DNA from: Ktedonobacter racemifer DSM 44963
GTDB taxonomy: Bacteria > Chloroflexota > Ktedonobacteria > Ktedonobacterales > Ktedonobacteraceae
DNA: 64,000 bases
Assembly (NCBI RefSeq): GCF_000178855.1
Contig: NZ_ADVG01000002.1
Coordinates: forward strand, 806,001-870,000
Reading direction: 5' to 3'
Shown in pieces: positions 34,234 through 43,166 of this stretch. The position numbers and the translations under genes were made by a program. The stretch's first letter is position 1; the number at the start of each line of letters is the position of its first letter. Under the pieces are notes generated by a model. The model made no database searches. It saw only the letters and a program-made list of their open reading frames with translations, and was not told the origin of the DNA.

Positions 34234-35517
34234 TTTCCCCGTCGAGTGGACCAGCGGCTGAGAGCACCTCTTGAGTATAGAGCTCTATCTCAAGAAGCGG
34301 ATCAATCCGGCTCACCGTGAGATGGGGGAATGGTGTCGTTCCAACAGTGTGATCAAGATGCGCAGCCGTATCGGTGGTTGAGAGATGGACACGATGCCCC
34401 GCCTTTGCCAGTGCGAGCGCGAGTGCCGCGGCAACAGTCGTTTTGCCTACGCCTCCTTTTCCCATGGTCAGGATCACTCCACGCTGCTGTGTTGCGAGTT
34501 GATACACCAGTGCGTCGAGGCCTTCATCTGTCGAGAGGACTGACATCTCCTGCTCATCCTCGTGGCTGTCCCTCGTCATTGGCTCAAACGTGGCGACCTG
34601 GGCCAGCGCTCGTAATGCAGCAAGACCGGTCAGATTACTTGCGACAAGCGGCACAGTGCGCAGAGGAAGCACTCGCAACGGCTCTGGAAGTGCAAGTAGA
34701 GCAGCACCTTAACGTTCAACCAGGGCCTGGCAACCTGATCTTGTGTCTGTACATCTGGGAAAAGCCCATTGAGGAAGAGGCGTTGATTGGTGATATGAAG
34801 CGTCTGTAGCTCTTCGCTGGTTCGTGCCGCCTCACGAAGTGGACTCTCCTCGGGCCGGCTGACAAGCACAAGCGTTGTTTGTGTCGCGTCTGAGAGAGCC
34901 TGGACCGTTGCCGCATAGTGCTCACGCTGAGCCTCAAGTCCAGCCAGTGGGCCAAGGCAGCTCGCCCCATGCGTACCGGTTGCGACAAAACCACTCCAGG
35001 CTCGTGGCAAACTCAGCAGGCGAAGGGTATGACCAGTAGGTGCCGTGTCGAAGATGATATGATCATACTTCTGCACCAACTGTGCATCCGAGAGCAAACG
35101 CGTGAACTCGTTAAATGCCGCAATCTCAACAGTACACGCCCCCGATAACTGCTCTTCCATGTTCTGGACAATGGCAGCTGGCAAGCTCTGTCGACATGGG
35201 CCAATGACGCGTTCGCGATACGCTGCGGCGCTCGCTTCAGGATCAAGGTTTATAAGGAAGAGATCCTCGACACCTGGCACCGCTGTCATCGTAGAGGAAG
35301 CAGTGAGACCAAAGACATCATCAAGATTTGAGGCAGGATCAGTGCTCACAAGCAGGATACGCCGCCCGGTTTCCGCCGGGCGAAGGGCAACGGTACTGGA
35401 AATGGTCGTCTTGCCAACGCCGCCTTTTCCCGTAAAAAAGAGAAAGCGGGTGTGCCAATCCAGCCAGTCAAGAGGGAGGAGCGTGGCGAACACATCGTGT
35501 AGGGAAGAGATCTGCAT
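34234..35517 (-). pseudogene. arsA: Arsenite pump ATPase ArsA, frameshifted and truncated
   Basis: ArsA couples ATP hydrolysis to arsenite export through ArsB. The N-terminal half A1 is intact: Walker A FFTGKGGVGKTTISS, signature DTAPTGHTLRLL, and the metal-site cysteines in SGACTVEIAAF and GASCLGPL. Then the frame breaks near 34720-34735, and the matching continuation QALVER is followed by an in-frame TAA (34709-34711) before GAALLALPEPL. The A2 half starts with TMGKGGVGKTTVAAAL and STTDTAAHLDH but stops resembling ArsA after EVLSAAGPL near 34234, so the A2 signature and third metal cysteine are lost. The A1 half alone might still be made. Confidence 0.82.
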
Positions 35518-35567
35518 GGATGTACAACGTTTCCTAGAAAGGCGTTATGCCTCTTACTGAGTGCATC

Positions 35568-35717
35568 TCATATACGTGACAGTAAAACACCAGGTGTGCT
35601 ACAGCAGCCACTCTCGGGATCACAGCAGTTTCCATCGGTAGGCGGTGTTGACTTGGAAGCAGGAGCCTCAGAGCGAAAGGCCTGCTTGACTGCATAGACC
35701 AGTTCCACAGATAACAT
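35568..35717 (-). CDS. Small 49-residue Cys-pair peptide in the ars operon
   Basis: ATG at 35717 is preceded by AAGGAGAAACGACT, an excellent ribosome binding site. The peptide starts MLSVELVYAVKQAF and continues to GNCCDPESGCCSTPG, with two vicinal cysteine pairs eight residues apart. The tail of the ArsD chaperone has a comparable pattern (two CC pairs near the C-terminus). It lies between arsR and arsA, 50 nt before arsA, exactly where arsD often is. An ArsR-type operator is 22-37 nt upstream. It may hand arsenite to ArsA, replacing ArsD; that is inference. Confidence 0.72.
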   Translation of the reverse strand: MLSVELVYAVKQAFRSEAPASKSTPPTDGNCCDPESGCCSTPGVLLSRI

Positions 35718-35738
35718 AGTCGTTTCTCCTTATCGCTT

Positions 35739-35754
35739 ATCGCCGATTGACGAT
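35739..35754. promoter_or_regulatory. ArsR operator 2, upstream of the Cys-pair peptide
   Basis: ATCGCCGATTGACGAT, flanked as TTATCG...CGATAA, closely matches the operator before arsR when read on the other strand (14 of 16 positions). It is followed by the peptide's ribosome binding site. Confidence 0.65.
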
Positions 35755-35778
35755 AATAGATGTCAAAAAGAATGCGGC

Positions 35779-36111
35779 TTACAATGCCGCGATGAGCGTC
35801 TTCAAATGCGCGACTGCTTCTCGATTGATATTGTAACAGGTTCTCGGACCATCAATATCTCCCTGAATAAGCCCTGCATCCTTCAAGATTTTGAGATGCT
35901 GACTGACAGTCGATTGAGCAAGTGGGAGCATTTGTACAATGTCACCACAAATACAGGCGTCAACCGTCTGGAGGAATCGGACAATCTGCACCCGCGTTGG
36001 GTGCGCAAGGGCTTTGCAGTACCGTGCGAGTTGATCACTCGTCGGCTCCACCTGGGGATTGCTACGCACACTTTCCTGCTCAGATGTGGATATGAGTGGA
36101 ATTTGCTTCAT
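35779..36111 (-). CDS. arsR: ArsR-family arsenical-responsive repressor
   Basis: The 110-residue winged-helix protein has the metalloregulator core SDQLARYCKALAHPTRVQIV, then DIVQMLPLAQSTVSQHLKIL and KDAGLIQG. Cysteines in VDACICGD near the start of the DNA-recognition helices form a likely As(III) site. It is preceded by a consensus promoter (36145-36173) with an operator (36126-36141) between -10 and the ATG, so autorepression is expected. It starts at 36111 after AGGCAGGTCAC. It is the first gene of the unit continuing into the Cys-pair peptide and arsA. Confidence 0.88.
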   Translation of the reverse strand: MKQIPLISTSEQESVRSNPQVEPTSDQLARYCKALAHPTRVQIVRFLQTVDACICGDIVQMLPLAQSTVSQHLKILKDAGLIQGDIDGPRTCYNINREAVAHLKTLIAAL

Positions 36112-36125
36112 GTGACCTGCCTTTC

Positions 36126-36141
36126 ATCGTCAATCAACGAT
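36126..36141. promoter_or_regulatory. ArsR operator 1
   Basis: ATCGTCAATCAACGAT lies between the arsR -10 element and its ribosome binding site, overlapping the predicted transcription start. A related site precedes the Cys-pair peptide. Confidence 0.68.
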
Positions 36142-36144
36142 AAA

Positions 36145-36173
36145 AGTATAGAAAAAAAGTGAGGCATTGTCAA
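36145..36173 (-). promoter_or_regulatory. Promoter of the arsR operon
   Basis: On the minus strand, TTGACA (36168-36173), 17 bp, TATACT (36145-36150). Confidence 0.78.
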
Positions 36174-36269
36174 GGATGCTCTGTACTCACCCATCAATCG
36201 TGACGTATCTTCAGGGATAGGCTGACAATTGAGGACCTTCCTCTTCTCCTCTCTTCTTGACGGATGCTT

Positions 36270-36695
36270 CTACAAAGAGGGCGTTTTCGCCAATAATTCC
36301 TGTTCAATACGTGTACGAATGGCATCACGAACCTGGCGATAGACGGCAAGTTGCTCGTCGTGGCTGCCTGTCGCTCGCGAGGGATCAGGGAATGACCAGT
36401 GGCGTCGATGCTTGGCGCCCGGAAAGACTGGACATGCCTCCGCCGCCGAGTCACATACCGTAATCACGTCATCAAATGGCTCCTGAAGATAGCGATTGAG
36501 CGTCTTGGATTCTTGATGTGAGATATCAATACCGAGTTCGGCCATCGCCTCAAGAGCCAGTGGGCGCACATGGGTTGCTTCTGTGCCAGCGCTATACGCC
36601 TCAAACTGTTCACCGCCCAAGGCTCTCAGCAGCCCTTCAGCCATCTGTGAACGCGCGGAATTATGCGTACAGAGGAAAAGCACGCGTTGTGTCAT
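36270..36695 (-). CDS. arsC: Arsenate reductase, low-molecular-weight phosphatase type
   Basis: The 141-residue enzyme reduces arsenate to arsenite using thioredoxin. The P-loop CTHNSARSQMAEGLLR near residue 9 matches the Cx5R motif. The two redox cysteines sit in CDSAAEACPVFPG (about 82 and 88). The C-terminal HRRHWSFPDPSRATG carries the Asp-Pro general-acid loop. The start at 36695 is the first ATG of the domain. It is upstream of arsR on the same strand with a separate arsR promoter between them. Confidence 0.9.
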   Translation of the reverse strand: MTQRVLFLCTHNSARSQMAEGLLRALGGEQFEAYSAGTEATHVRPLALEAMAELGIDISHQESKTLNRYLQEPFDDVITVCDSAAEACPVFPGAKHRRHWSFPDPSRATGSHDEQLAVYRQVRDAIRTRIEQELLAKTPSL

Positions 36696-36794
36696 ACCAA
36701 AATCCTTTGTGAATGTTTGTCAGGGTGAGGACATCCCTCACCACGGCCTAGTATACAAGGCAATGGACGAGAGAGGCAAGAGAACAGTGTCTCC

Positions 36795-37238
36795 TCACCC
36801 CATAAAACGATATCCGATGCCTCGCACCGTTTGTATGCGTTGCGGGTGCGTCACATCCTCTTCAATTTTTTCCCGTAACCAATGCACATAGACATCAAGA
36901 AGGCGATCATCGTGCTGTTCAGTAAGGGGCTCATGAAAAGTTCCTGAAGGACCCGCCTGTACGTGGCCCAATAGTTCTCTGCGTGCAAGCATTATCCCTT
37001 GATGCTGCACAAAGTAGAGCACTAAATCAAAGAGCCGCGTAGAGAACTCGACCAGTCGCGCATTGAGCCATACCTCACGGCCACTCAGGTATCCGATCCC
37101 GCGTACTGTTTGCAACAATGTAGGATAGGCTGGATCCTCTTCAATGGATGCAAAAACGCTTATCCAAAGTGAAGGATGGGTGCTCCCTGCCAGCAGTTCT
37201 CTACCAGAACGGGCATAAAACCAGGATTTTCCTACGCT
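36795..37238 (-). pseudogene. 5'-truncated regulator with two tandem OmpR-type winged helices
   Basis: Reading back from the stop at 36795, the last 100 residues form an OmpR/PhoB DNA-binding domain: EVWLNARLVEFSTRLFDLVL, DVYVHWLREKIEEDVTHP, QTVRGIGYRF. Immediately before it is the end of a second such domain, ASIEEDPAYPTLLQTVRGIG, and part of its recognition helix region (ARSGRELLAGS). No ATG precedes; the frame is closed by TAA near 37250, and no receiver domain is present. It is therefore a truncated gene with tandem wHTH domains. A plausible function is lost. Confidence 0.6.
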
Positions 37239-37359
37239 CAGTTCTAGATATTATATGAGAGTAACTGATCTGAGCGCGATAATGGCAAGAAAGGACAACG
37301 TGCTGAGAGCTATTCTTCAAGGAATTCATCAGCACGCTTGAGTCGTGGTTTCGAGCAAT

Positions 37360-37640
37360 CTATGCCTTGTTCAGAGTACTTTCGTGCAGGGCATGGATGG
37401 CTTCTCTGACGCCGTAGTAGAGAATGACGAGTGAAGCAAGCGGATCAGCCCACCACCAGCCAAAGAGTGCATTGAGGGCCAGTCCAAGCAAAACCGCCCC
37501 TGCCAGGTAGGCATCCACCAGAGTCACACGTCCCTCGGTCAGCAAGACCTCATTTTTTAACTGCCTTCCAGTGATCCGCTTCCCCAAGGCAAGCAGAAGC
37601 ATGACGAGAAAAGTCGTGGCCGTCCAGGCAATGCCACCTC
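37360..37640 (-). pseudogene. Fragment of a CDF-type cation transporter
   Basis: The sequence encodes GIAWTATTFLVMLLLALGKR, then KNEVLLTEGRVTLVDAYLAG and WWWADPLASLVILYYGVREA, the two or three C-terminal membrane helices of a cation diffusion facilitator. The N-terminal part is missing. The intact CDF at 40192-41190 is a different gene. Confidence 0.6.
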
Positions 37641-37844
37641 ATCAATAGTCCTCTTATTTTATTTCGGATGGACAAGGTTGCCAAAGGACTAGGCCGTTAC
37701 CACTTTTTGATTGCCCATTGAGAGAAAGAAAGGGACCAACACACTTCTAAAGAATTTTGACGAGAGAGGCAATGACGAGACCCATGATAACAGAGAGAAG
37801 GAGTGGCGCTGGTATCTCATGTGTCAGAATTATGAATAGTGTTC

Positions 37845-40199
37845 TCATCCTTTTTCTTTATGCACCAAAACGGGCCGTTTCTGACGCAACAAACGCGAGG
37901 AGTTGGCAAGGATCCCCAAGTCAGGCAACGATTGCGCCGCAGCAGCGAGGATGGGTGGTAACAGGCCAAAGGCTGCAAGTGAGAGACCTACCAGGTTATA
38001 AAGCGCCGTAAAGCCAATGTTCATTTTGACGACGCGCATCGTCCGGTGCGCAATCGCAAAGGCTTCTGGCACCAGCCGCCAATCATTGCGCATGAGTGCC
38101 ATATGAGCGGCATCCATCGCAACGTCGGTTCCTGCTACTCCCATGGCCATCCCCACATCGGCTTGTGCCAGAGCAGGTGCATCGTTGACGCCATCACCAA
38201 CCATGACCACCGTATGCCCTTTGGTCTGATACTCCTTGACCAGGCGAATCTTGTCTTCTGGGAGGAGGTTCGCCTGATATCCAATACCCAACTGGTGTGC
38301 CAGGGCAGATGCAACCCGTTCGTTATCCCCGGTTAGCAGTTCGATCCGCTTCACCCCCTGACGCTTTACCTCGGCCAACGCTTCAGGAACTTCGGGGCGT
38401 ACCGTATCTGAGGCGCCCAATAGACCAACGAGCTCGCCATCTTGCTCAATAAACAGAAGGGTCTTGCCTTGTGCTTCTAGCTGGGTGGACTCAACGAGAT
38501 CAAGACCAGAGGGAATGAGGCGTGCATTGCCGACGACCAATGCTCTGCCACTCACGCGAGCACGTATCCCCTGTCCCGGAATGGCCTCAAATTGCTCCGT
38601 GGAGAGAAGAATGATCTTCTCTTCTGTCGCTTTTGCCCGAACCGCTTCGGCCAGGGGATGTTCTGAGTAGCGCTCTGCGCTTGCCGCAAGCTGAAGGACT
38701 TCTGAAGAAGTGAGTGAGCCGATGGCGACAATATCCGTAATCTGTGGCCGACCCACCGTCACGGTCCCCGTTTTATCCAGGAGCAGGACATCCGCTCGCG
38801 CCAGCACTTCCAGATATTTCCCACCCTTGATCAGCAACCCGCGCTTAGCTGCTGCCCCAATCGAAGCCAGCATTGCGACAGGCGTTGCGAGTGCCAGCGA
38901 ACAGGAACACGCGACCACGAGTACAGAAGCTGTTGCAAGAGGATTGCGACTTATGAGAAAAGTAAGAGCCGCAATGGATGCGACAAGAGGCAGAAAGTAG
39001 GCCGAAAAACGGTCAGCCAGCCGCTGTACATCGGCGCGGTGAGCTTCCGCCTCTTCAACCATTTTGATGACACGCCCAAACGTCGTCTCAGTTCCCACCT
39101 GCGTCGTTTGGATGCGCAAACTCCCCAGGGTCGCGATCGTCGCAGCAAAGACGTGATGGCCTTGCTCCACCTCAATCGGCATCGACTCACCTGTAATCGC
39201 AGCCTGATTGATTGTGGCTTGTCCCGAAATCACCACTCCGTCAACGGGAATGGCTTCGCCAGGTCGCACGATCACGATATCGCCCTGCTGCACCTCGCTC
39301 ATAGGGAACTCCATTTCACTTCCCTCACGCTCAAGACGAGCAGTCTTGGGAGCCATCGAGGTAAGATGTTTGAGCGCGCGGCGAGAACGTTCCGTGGTAA
39401 AGTTTTCTGCAAAATTGCCAATGTGCATGAAGAAGACGACGACCGCAGCCGTCGTCCACTGACCAACGATGAGGGCTGCTAGCACACCAAGGCTCATGAG
39501 CGTGTGAGAGATCACCTGGCGGCGCAAGGCAGCTTTGATCACGTTCCAAAAAATGGGGGATCCCGCAAGCAGGACGAGTGCCCATCCGACATACCATGGA
39601 ACCAGGTCGGTGATGCGTTCCATCCAACCCAGCCATTCACCAACGATCACCACCAGAAGTACGACGCCAAAGACCAGGGCAAAAAGCGTAAGGATCGGAC
39701 GGGTAAAGGAGCCAAGCGTGGGAGAAGCTGAAGTGCCCTCTTGAACGGCTCCTTCTGAGACAATAGAATACCCTGCCGCCTCGACTGCCTGATGAAACGC
39801 TGGAAGAGTCACCTGGGTAGGATCGTACTGAATGACGGCTTTCTCAGACGAGAGATACACCTGGGCAGACGCAACACCTGGGAGGGTCGCCAGGGCATGT
39901 TGGACATGTTGAGTGCATTCTGTACAATCCATTCCCGCGATCTTCATCTCGACTGTGCGTAGCGGAAGCACAAGTGTATACCCCGCCCCTTCTACCGCCT
40001 GGCGAAACGCACTTGTATTCACTACTGTAGGGTCGTAGCGGACCACCGCTTTCTCAGACGAGAGATACACCTGAGCTTCTTGCACACCGGGAAGCGCACT
40101 GAGGGCATATTGAACATGCTGTGTACACTCGGCGCAATCCATGCCGCGTACAGAAAACTCCATCAGGCGACGGGAATCAGGGGGGACAAGATCATTCAT
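37845..40199 (-). CDS. Heavy-metal P1B-type ATPase with two HMA domains and a CSC transport motif
   Basis: The 784-residue protein pumps soft metal ions out of the cell. Two HMA domains (about 12-70 and 82-145) each carry GMDCAECTQHV or GMDCTECTQHV. The core has PGEAIPVDGVV, TGES, the phosphorylation site DKTGTVTVG (about 475) and hinge GDGVNDAPALAQAD (about 668). The transmembrane-6 metal motif reads CSCSLALATPVA (about 429) instead of the usual CPC. The GMDC-type HMAs and CmtR partner point to Cd/Pb/Zn rather than copper. It starts at 40199, overlapping the CDF stop codon by 8 nt, so it is translationally coupled to it. Confidence 0.86.
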   Translation of the reverse strand: MNDLVPPDSRRLMEFSVRGMDCAECTQHVQYALSALPGVQEAQVYLSSEKAVVRYDPTVVNTSAFRQAVEGAGYTLVLPLRTVEMKIAGMDCTECTQHVQHALATLPGVASAQVYLSSEKAVIQYDPTQVTLPAFHQAVEAAGYSIVSEGAVQEGTSASPTLGSFTRPILTLFALVFGVVLLVVIVGEWLGWMERITDLVPWYVGWALVLLAGSPIFWNVIKAALRRQVISHTLMSLGVLAALIVGQWTTAAVVVFFMHIGNFAENFTTERSRRALKHLTSMAPKTARLEREGSEMEFPMSEVQQGDIVIVRPGEAIPVDGVVISGQATINQAAITGESMPIEVEQGHHVFAATIATLGSLRIQTTQVGTETTFGRVIKMVEEAEAHRADVQRLADRFSAYFLPLVASIAALTFLISRNPLATASVLVVACSCSLALATPVAMLASIGAAAKRGLLIKGGKYLEVLARADVLLLDKTGTVTVGRPQITDIVAIGSLTSSEVLQLAASAERYSEHPLAEAVRAKATEEKIILLSTEQFEAIPGQGIRARVSGRALVVGNARLIPSGLDLVESTQLEAQGKTLLFIEQDGELVGLLGASDTVRPEVPEALAEVKRQGVKRIELLTGDNERVASALAHQLGIGYQANLLPEDKIRLVKEYQTKGHTVVMVGDGVNDAPALAQADVGMAMGVAGTDVAMDAAHMALMRNDWRLVPEAFAIAHRTMRVVKMNIGFTALYNLVGLSLAAFGLLPPILAAAAQSLPDLGILANSSRLLRQKRPVLVHKEKG

Positions 40200-41190
40200 G
40201 TTCAGTTATCCTTTCGCGCGTGCTGGTATGCGTCTTCTCATCCTGCGCGTGCTCGTGGTCGTGAGTTCCTTGCAGCTGACAGTACAGCCCGTCAATCTCG
40301 CTACACCTTCCCAGATGTCCGTCACATTCGAGTTGCAAGGTGGAATGTCCAATACGATACTTCTCGTGCAGCATGGACTCTAGCTGAAGCAGAATTGGGG
40401 CACATTCATTCAAGGGTAAGTTAGCGGTCTGGACATGAGCAGAGAGGGCATACATTCCGCTGGTGATGCTCCAAACATGTACATCATGAACAGCAGCCAC
40501 TTCTGGAACCCGATTCATATCAGCAACGAGAGCAGGAAGGTTGACGTCTTTGGGAGTTGCTTCTAGCAAAATGTCGGTCGTTTCCCGCACAATCCGCCAG
40601 GCACCAAGAGCAATCAGCACCGCAATACCCACGGAGAGAATCGGGTCCATCGGAGTCCAGCCAGTCAGGAGAATGACGAGGCCTGCAATAATAACGCCTA
40701 CGCTTGCTCCGACATCTCCAAAGACATGGAGGGCTGCCGCTCTCGCATTGAGATTCTGTTGCTCTTTGTTCAACCCAAAGCCGATGAAGAGATTGACAGC
40801 AATCCCCACTCCTGCTGAGACAAACATGAACACTGGCTCGATGGGTTCAGGATGGTGAAAGCGCTGCACCGCCTCGTAGAGAATCCAGATCGTCACGAGG
40901 ATCAGTGTGATGGCATTGATAAGAGCAGCCAGAATACCCACGCGATGATAGCCAAAGGTTTTACGTGCATTGGCAGGTCGTTCCGCTTGAGCCGTGGCAA
41001 ACCAGGCCAGGCCAAGGGCAAAGATATCAGTGAGCGCGTGACCCGCATCAGAAAGAAGTGCCAGCGAGTGAGCGAGCAGGCCGCCACCAACTTCTGCCGC
41101 CACAATAATGAGGGAGAGGAAGAAGGCAAGGCGCAGTGTCTGCCTGACCATGCCATGTGTATGATCATGTCCTGCATGCTCACTGCTCAT
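40192..41190 (-). CDS. CDF-family cation efflux protein (CzcD/ZitB-like)
   Basis: The 332-residue protein starts MSSEHAGHDHTHG, a His-rich metal-binding head, then six transmembrane helices with the metal site SDAGHALTDIFALG (HxxxD in helix 2). The C-terminal domain VHDVHVWSITSGMYALSAHV is typical of the cytosolic dimer part, and its end contains a His-rich tail (GTHDHEHAQDEKTHTSTRE). It exchanges Zn or Cd for protons. The start at 41190 overlaps the cmtR-like stop by 11 nt; longer starts exist without a better binding site. It is the middle gene of a three-gene metal operon. Confidence 0.86.
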   Translation of the reverse strand: MSSEHAGHDHTHGMVRQTLRLAFFLSLIIVAAEVGGGLLAHSLALLSDAGHALTDIFALGLAWFATAQAERPANARKTFGYHRVGILAALINAITLILVTIWILYEAVQRFHHPEPIEPVFMFVSAGVGIAVNLFIGFGLNKEQQNLNARAAALHVFGDVGASVGVIIAGLVILLTGWTPMDPILSVGIAVLIALGAWRIVRETTDILLEATPKDVNLPALVADMNRVPEVAAVHDVHVWSITSGMYALSAHVQTANLPLNECAPILLQLESMLHEKYRIGHSTLQLECDGHLGRCSEIDGLYCQLQGTHDHEHAQDEKTHTSTRERITEHE

Positions 41191-41551
41191 TGGCACTGCT
41201 CTTCTCTTCAAACGAGGGATGCTCTCCCGTGTAATTGGTACATTCATATATCCCTCGTGCAATATCTCGGAGAATTTCCTCAGTGAGCGTAAACAAGGCA
41301 GCAATTTTAGGATGACTTAATTGATAGAGCGTGTAGCGACCTTGTGATTCAGAGGTCACGAGATCGCAGTCCGATAAACAACGCAAATGGTTCGAGACAT
41401 TGGTACGCGACAAACCAGTTTTCTCCACAATGGTACTCACAGTGAGTGCGCCCTCGCGCAAGGCTTCTAAAATAGAGAGCCGCGAGGGATCAGCAAACCC
41501 GCGATAGAGCTTGGCTTTCAGCGCGATGGCCTGCGCTTCTCGTGTTGACAT
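41180..41551 (-). CDS. CmtR/SmtB-family metal-sensing repressor
   Basis: The 123-residue winged-helix protein has TIVEKTGLSRTNVSNHLRCL as its recognition helix. The cysteines CLSDCDLV in the recognition region (C-x3-C) match the CmtR cadmium/lead site, and a third Cys in YECTNY near residue 103 corresponds to the C-terminal ligand. Metal binding would release DNA and induce the CDF and P-type ATPase genes downstream. An inverted repeat (41576-41595) overlaps the promoter. The start at 41551 is 25 nt from that operator. Confidence 0.86.
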   Translation of the reverse strand: MSTREAQAIALKAKLYRGFADPSRLSILEALREGALTVSTIVEKTGLSRTNVSNHLRCLSDCDLVTSESQGRYTLYQLSHPKIAALFTLTEEILRDIARGIYECTNYTGEHPSFEEKSSANEQ

Positions 41552-41575
41552 CGTTCTTCTTTCTCATGCATCATT

Positions 41576-41595
41576 ATGTCACTAAGTAATGACAT
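41576..41595. promoter_or_regulatory. Probable operator of the cmtR-like regulator
   Basis: ATGTCA(N8)TGACAT is an inverted repeat that overlaps the edge of the -10 element and the start point, 25 nt from the ATG of the regulator. Confidence 0.6.
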
Positions 41596-41622
41596 GATAA
41601 CCTATAAACCAATGTGTGTCAA
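41594..41622 (-). promoter_or_regulatory. Promoter of the cmtR-CDF-ATPase operon
   Basis: On the minus strand, TTGACA (41617-41622), 17 bp, TATCAT (41594-41599). Confidence 0.76.
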
Positions 41623-42519
41623 ACTGCTCTACTGAAAAGAAAAATGTTGCGTGTGTCAACGTCTGCTCACACATAGATCGAGATTGTTCCAGTTGAGTGA
41701 AACCAGGAAGCGAAGAGAGTATCCTAGTACAGATCTCCTTCATTTGAGGAAAGATGTACCTTACTCAGAAGATATTTGCCACAGGATACTGGTACTTCCA
41801 ACCGTTCCTCAGTTGGCTCTTCTTAAAAGGCCCTTTTTCAAGAAAACTTGCCCTCCTGACTCTTCCCATACAAAACATGTAAAAAAAGATGCATATAACC
41901 ACAAATGTTTCATATCATAATTAAAGCAAAAATAGAAGATGCTCTAGAAATCTCTACACAACAAAATATCAGGCAGGATGGGTAGAAGAGGAGTTCAAAC
42001 TGAGAGGGCAAAGATGTGATGGAACCGAAAGAAACAGAAAGGCTCGCCGCGAGCTCGGCTACAATCCCCATCCCCTCGAAGAGGGTCTGCGCGAAACCCT
42101 CGAATACGAAATAAAACTGCTGGGCATGCACTGTTTACCGAATAAGCACATCGTAGGGTCTATGCTAGCATGGACTCCGAGGCCGGAAGGCCGACAACCT
42201 GCAACGGGAACGTCGCTTCGCTCGAAGTCAATGAATCACACTCGCTATATGTCTATCTATTGTATTTATTTATAAAATAGCGTATTATATAAATATAAAC
42301 ATAAATATCCTCCATTCCTTACACTCCTCGTAAGAAAGAGGCCCTAAGCCCTTTTCATCATAGGAACACGATTCTGAGATAACCTCCTCACTCTCTTGCC
42401 GTTGTACCTTCTTTCATTTCTCGTATGTACGATATCATCTGATAACCGTGGCTCTATAGGAATTAAACGCCTAGCGAGTTCTGTGATTCACAGCAACTCA
42501 TGAGAGGAAAAGTGAGTAA
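41623..42519. other. Large gene-free spacer
   Basis: About 900 bp without a recognisable gene or long hairpin. Short frames here look like chance. It has an AT-rich segment near 42250-42330 with ATATAAATA-like sequence. It separates the metal island from a small-gene and insertion-element zone. Confidence 0.5.
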
Positions 42520-42723
42520 ATGCAACAAGTCAAGACTTATACGTCGAAATTTTTTAAGGGCGAGGCGCGAGAGCAATTTAGCAAGGATTTAAAGAAAATG
42601 GCAAAAGCTGGTTGGCATGTCCATACTGTCACTGATAAAGGGATGGGAACAGGCCAAGATCATACTGGCTGCTTGCGAGTGTTGTACGAGAGGGATTCCA
42701 ACCATGGGGAGCATGTGGATTAA
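42520..42723 (+). CDS. Small 67-residue conserved-looking protein
   Basis: The product starts MQQVKTYTSKFFKGEAREQF and continues KDLKKMAKAGWHVHTVTDKG; it has the pattern of a small DUF4177-like (alpha+beta) protein with the central AGWxVHTVT strand. AGAGGAAAAGTGAGTAA precedes the ATG. It is alone, with no other gene on its side for 400 bp. I do not assign a function. Confidence 0.55.
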   Translation: MQQVKTYTSKFFKGEAREQFSKDLKKMAKAGWHVHTVTDKGMGTGQDHTGCLRVLYERDSNHGEHVD

Positions 42724-43166
42724 AAACAGGCGCAGTCATACAACACAGCACAACGATCAATTACCAGTTACGGCCCTCGCGATCAGGATGTTGCGTCAAT
42801 TCATTCTCCTCGGCACGGATCTTGGCACGCAACATCTGGCGATCCCATTCCCTGTTCAACTCGCCAGATCGGACGGTAGACTCTTGCCTCTTGTTCGCAC
42901 GAGATGAGCTTGCATACAAGGGTGATCCTCATGCGAGTTAGCCTCTCTTCTCGTGGGTTCATTGGAACATGCAGCGGGAGGGATATATGCCTGCTACCTT
43001 TCTCATACTCGAACGTGTGTAAACACCCTCGAGCGGTCAGTTCTTCCTGCTTCATCGTCGATAGCCAGCGCACGGGAACCTTTGGATCGGCCCTCCCGTT
43101 TCGGTCTCACATCAACTCCCCAGGCATTTTACGTCCGGCGGTAGCCACTCTCCAGGACGGCCAGCT
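42724..43166. other. Spacer before the IS607-type element
   Basis: No gene is supported on either strand. The right end of the IS607-type tnpB element is expected within the last 100 bp, and a small hairpin (43160-43183) spans the tnpB stop codon. Confidence 0.45.

Noticed and set aside
41910..42131. Minus-strand 73-residue frame in the large spacer
   Set aside because: No binding site, no recognisable pattern, and the segment is hydrophobic by chance of AT-rich codons.
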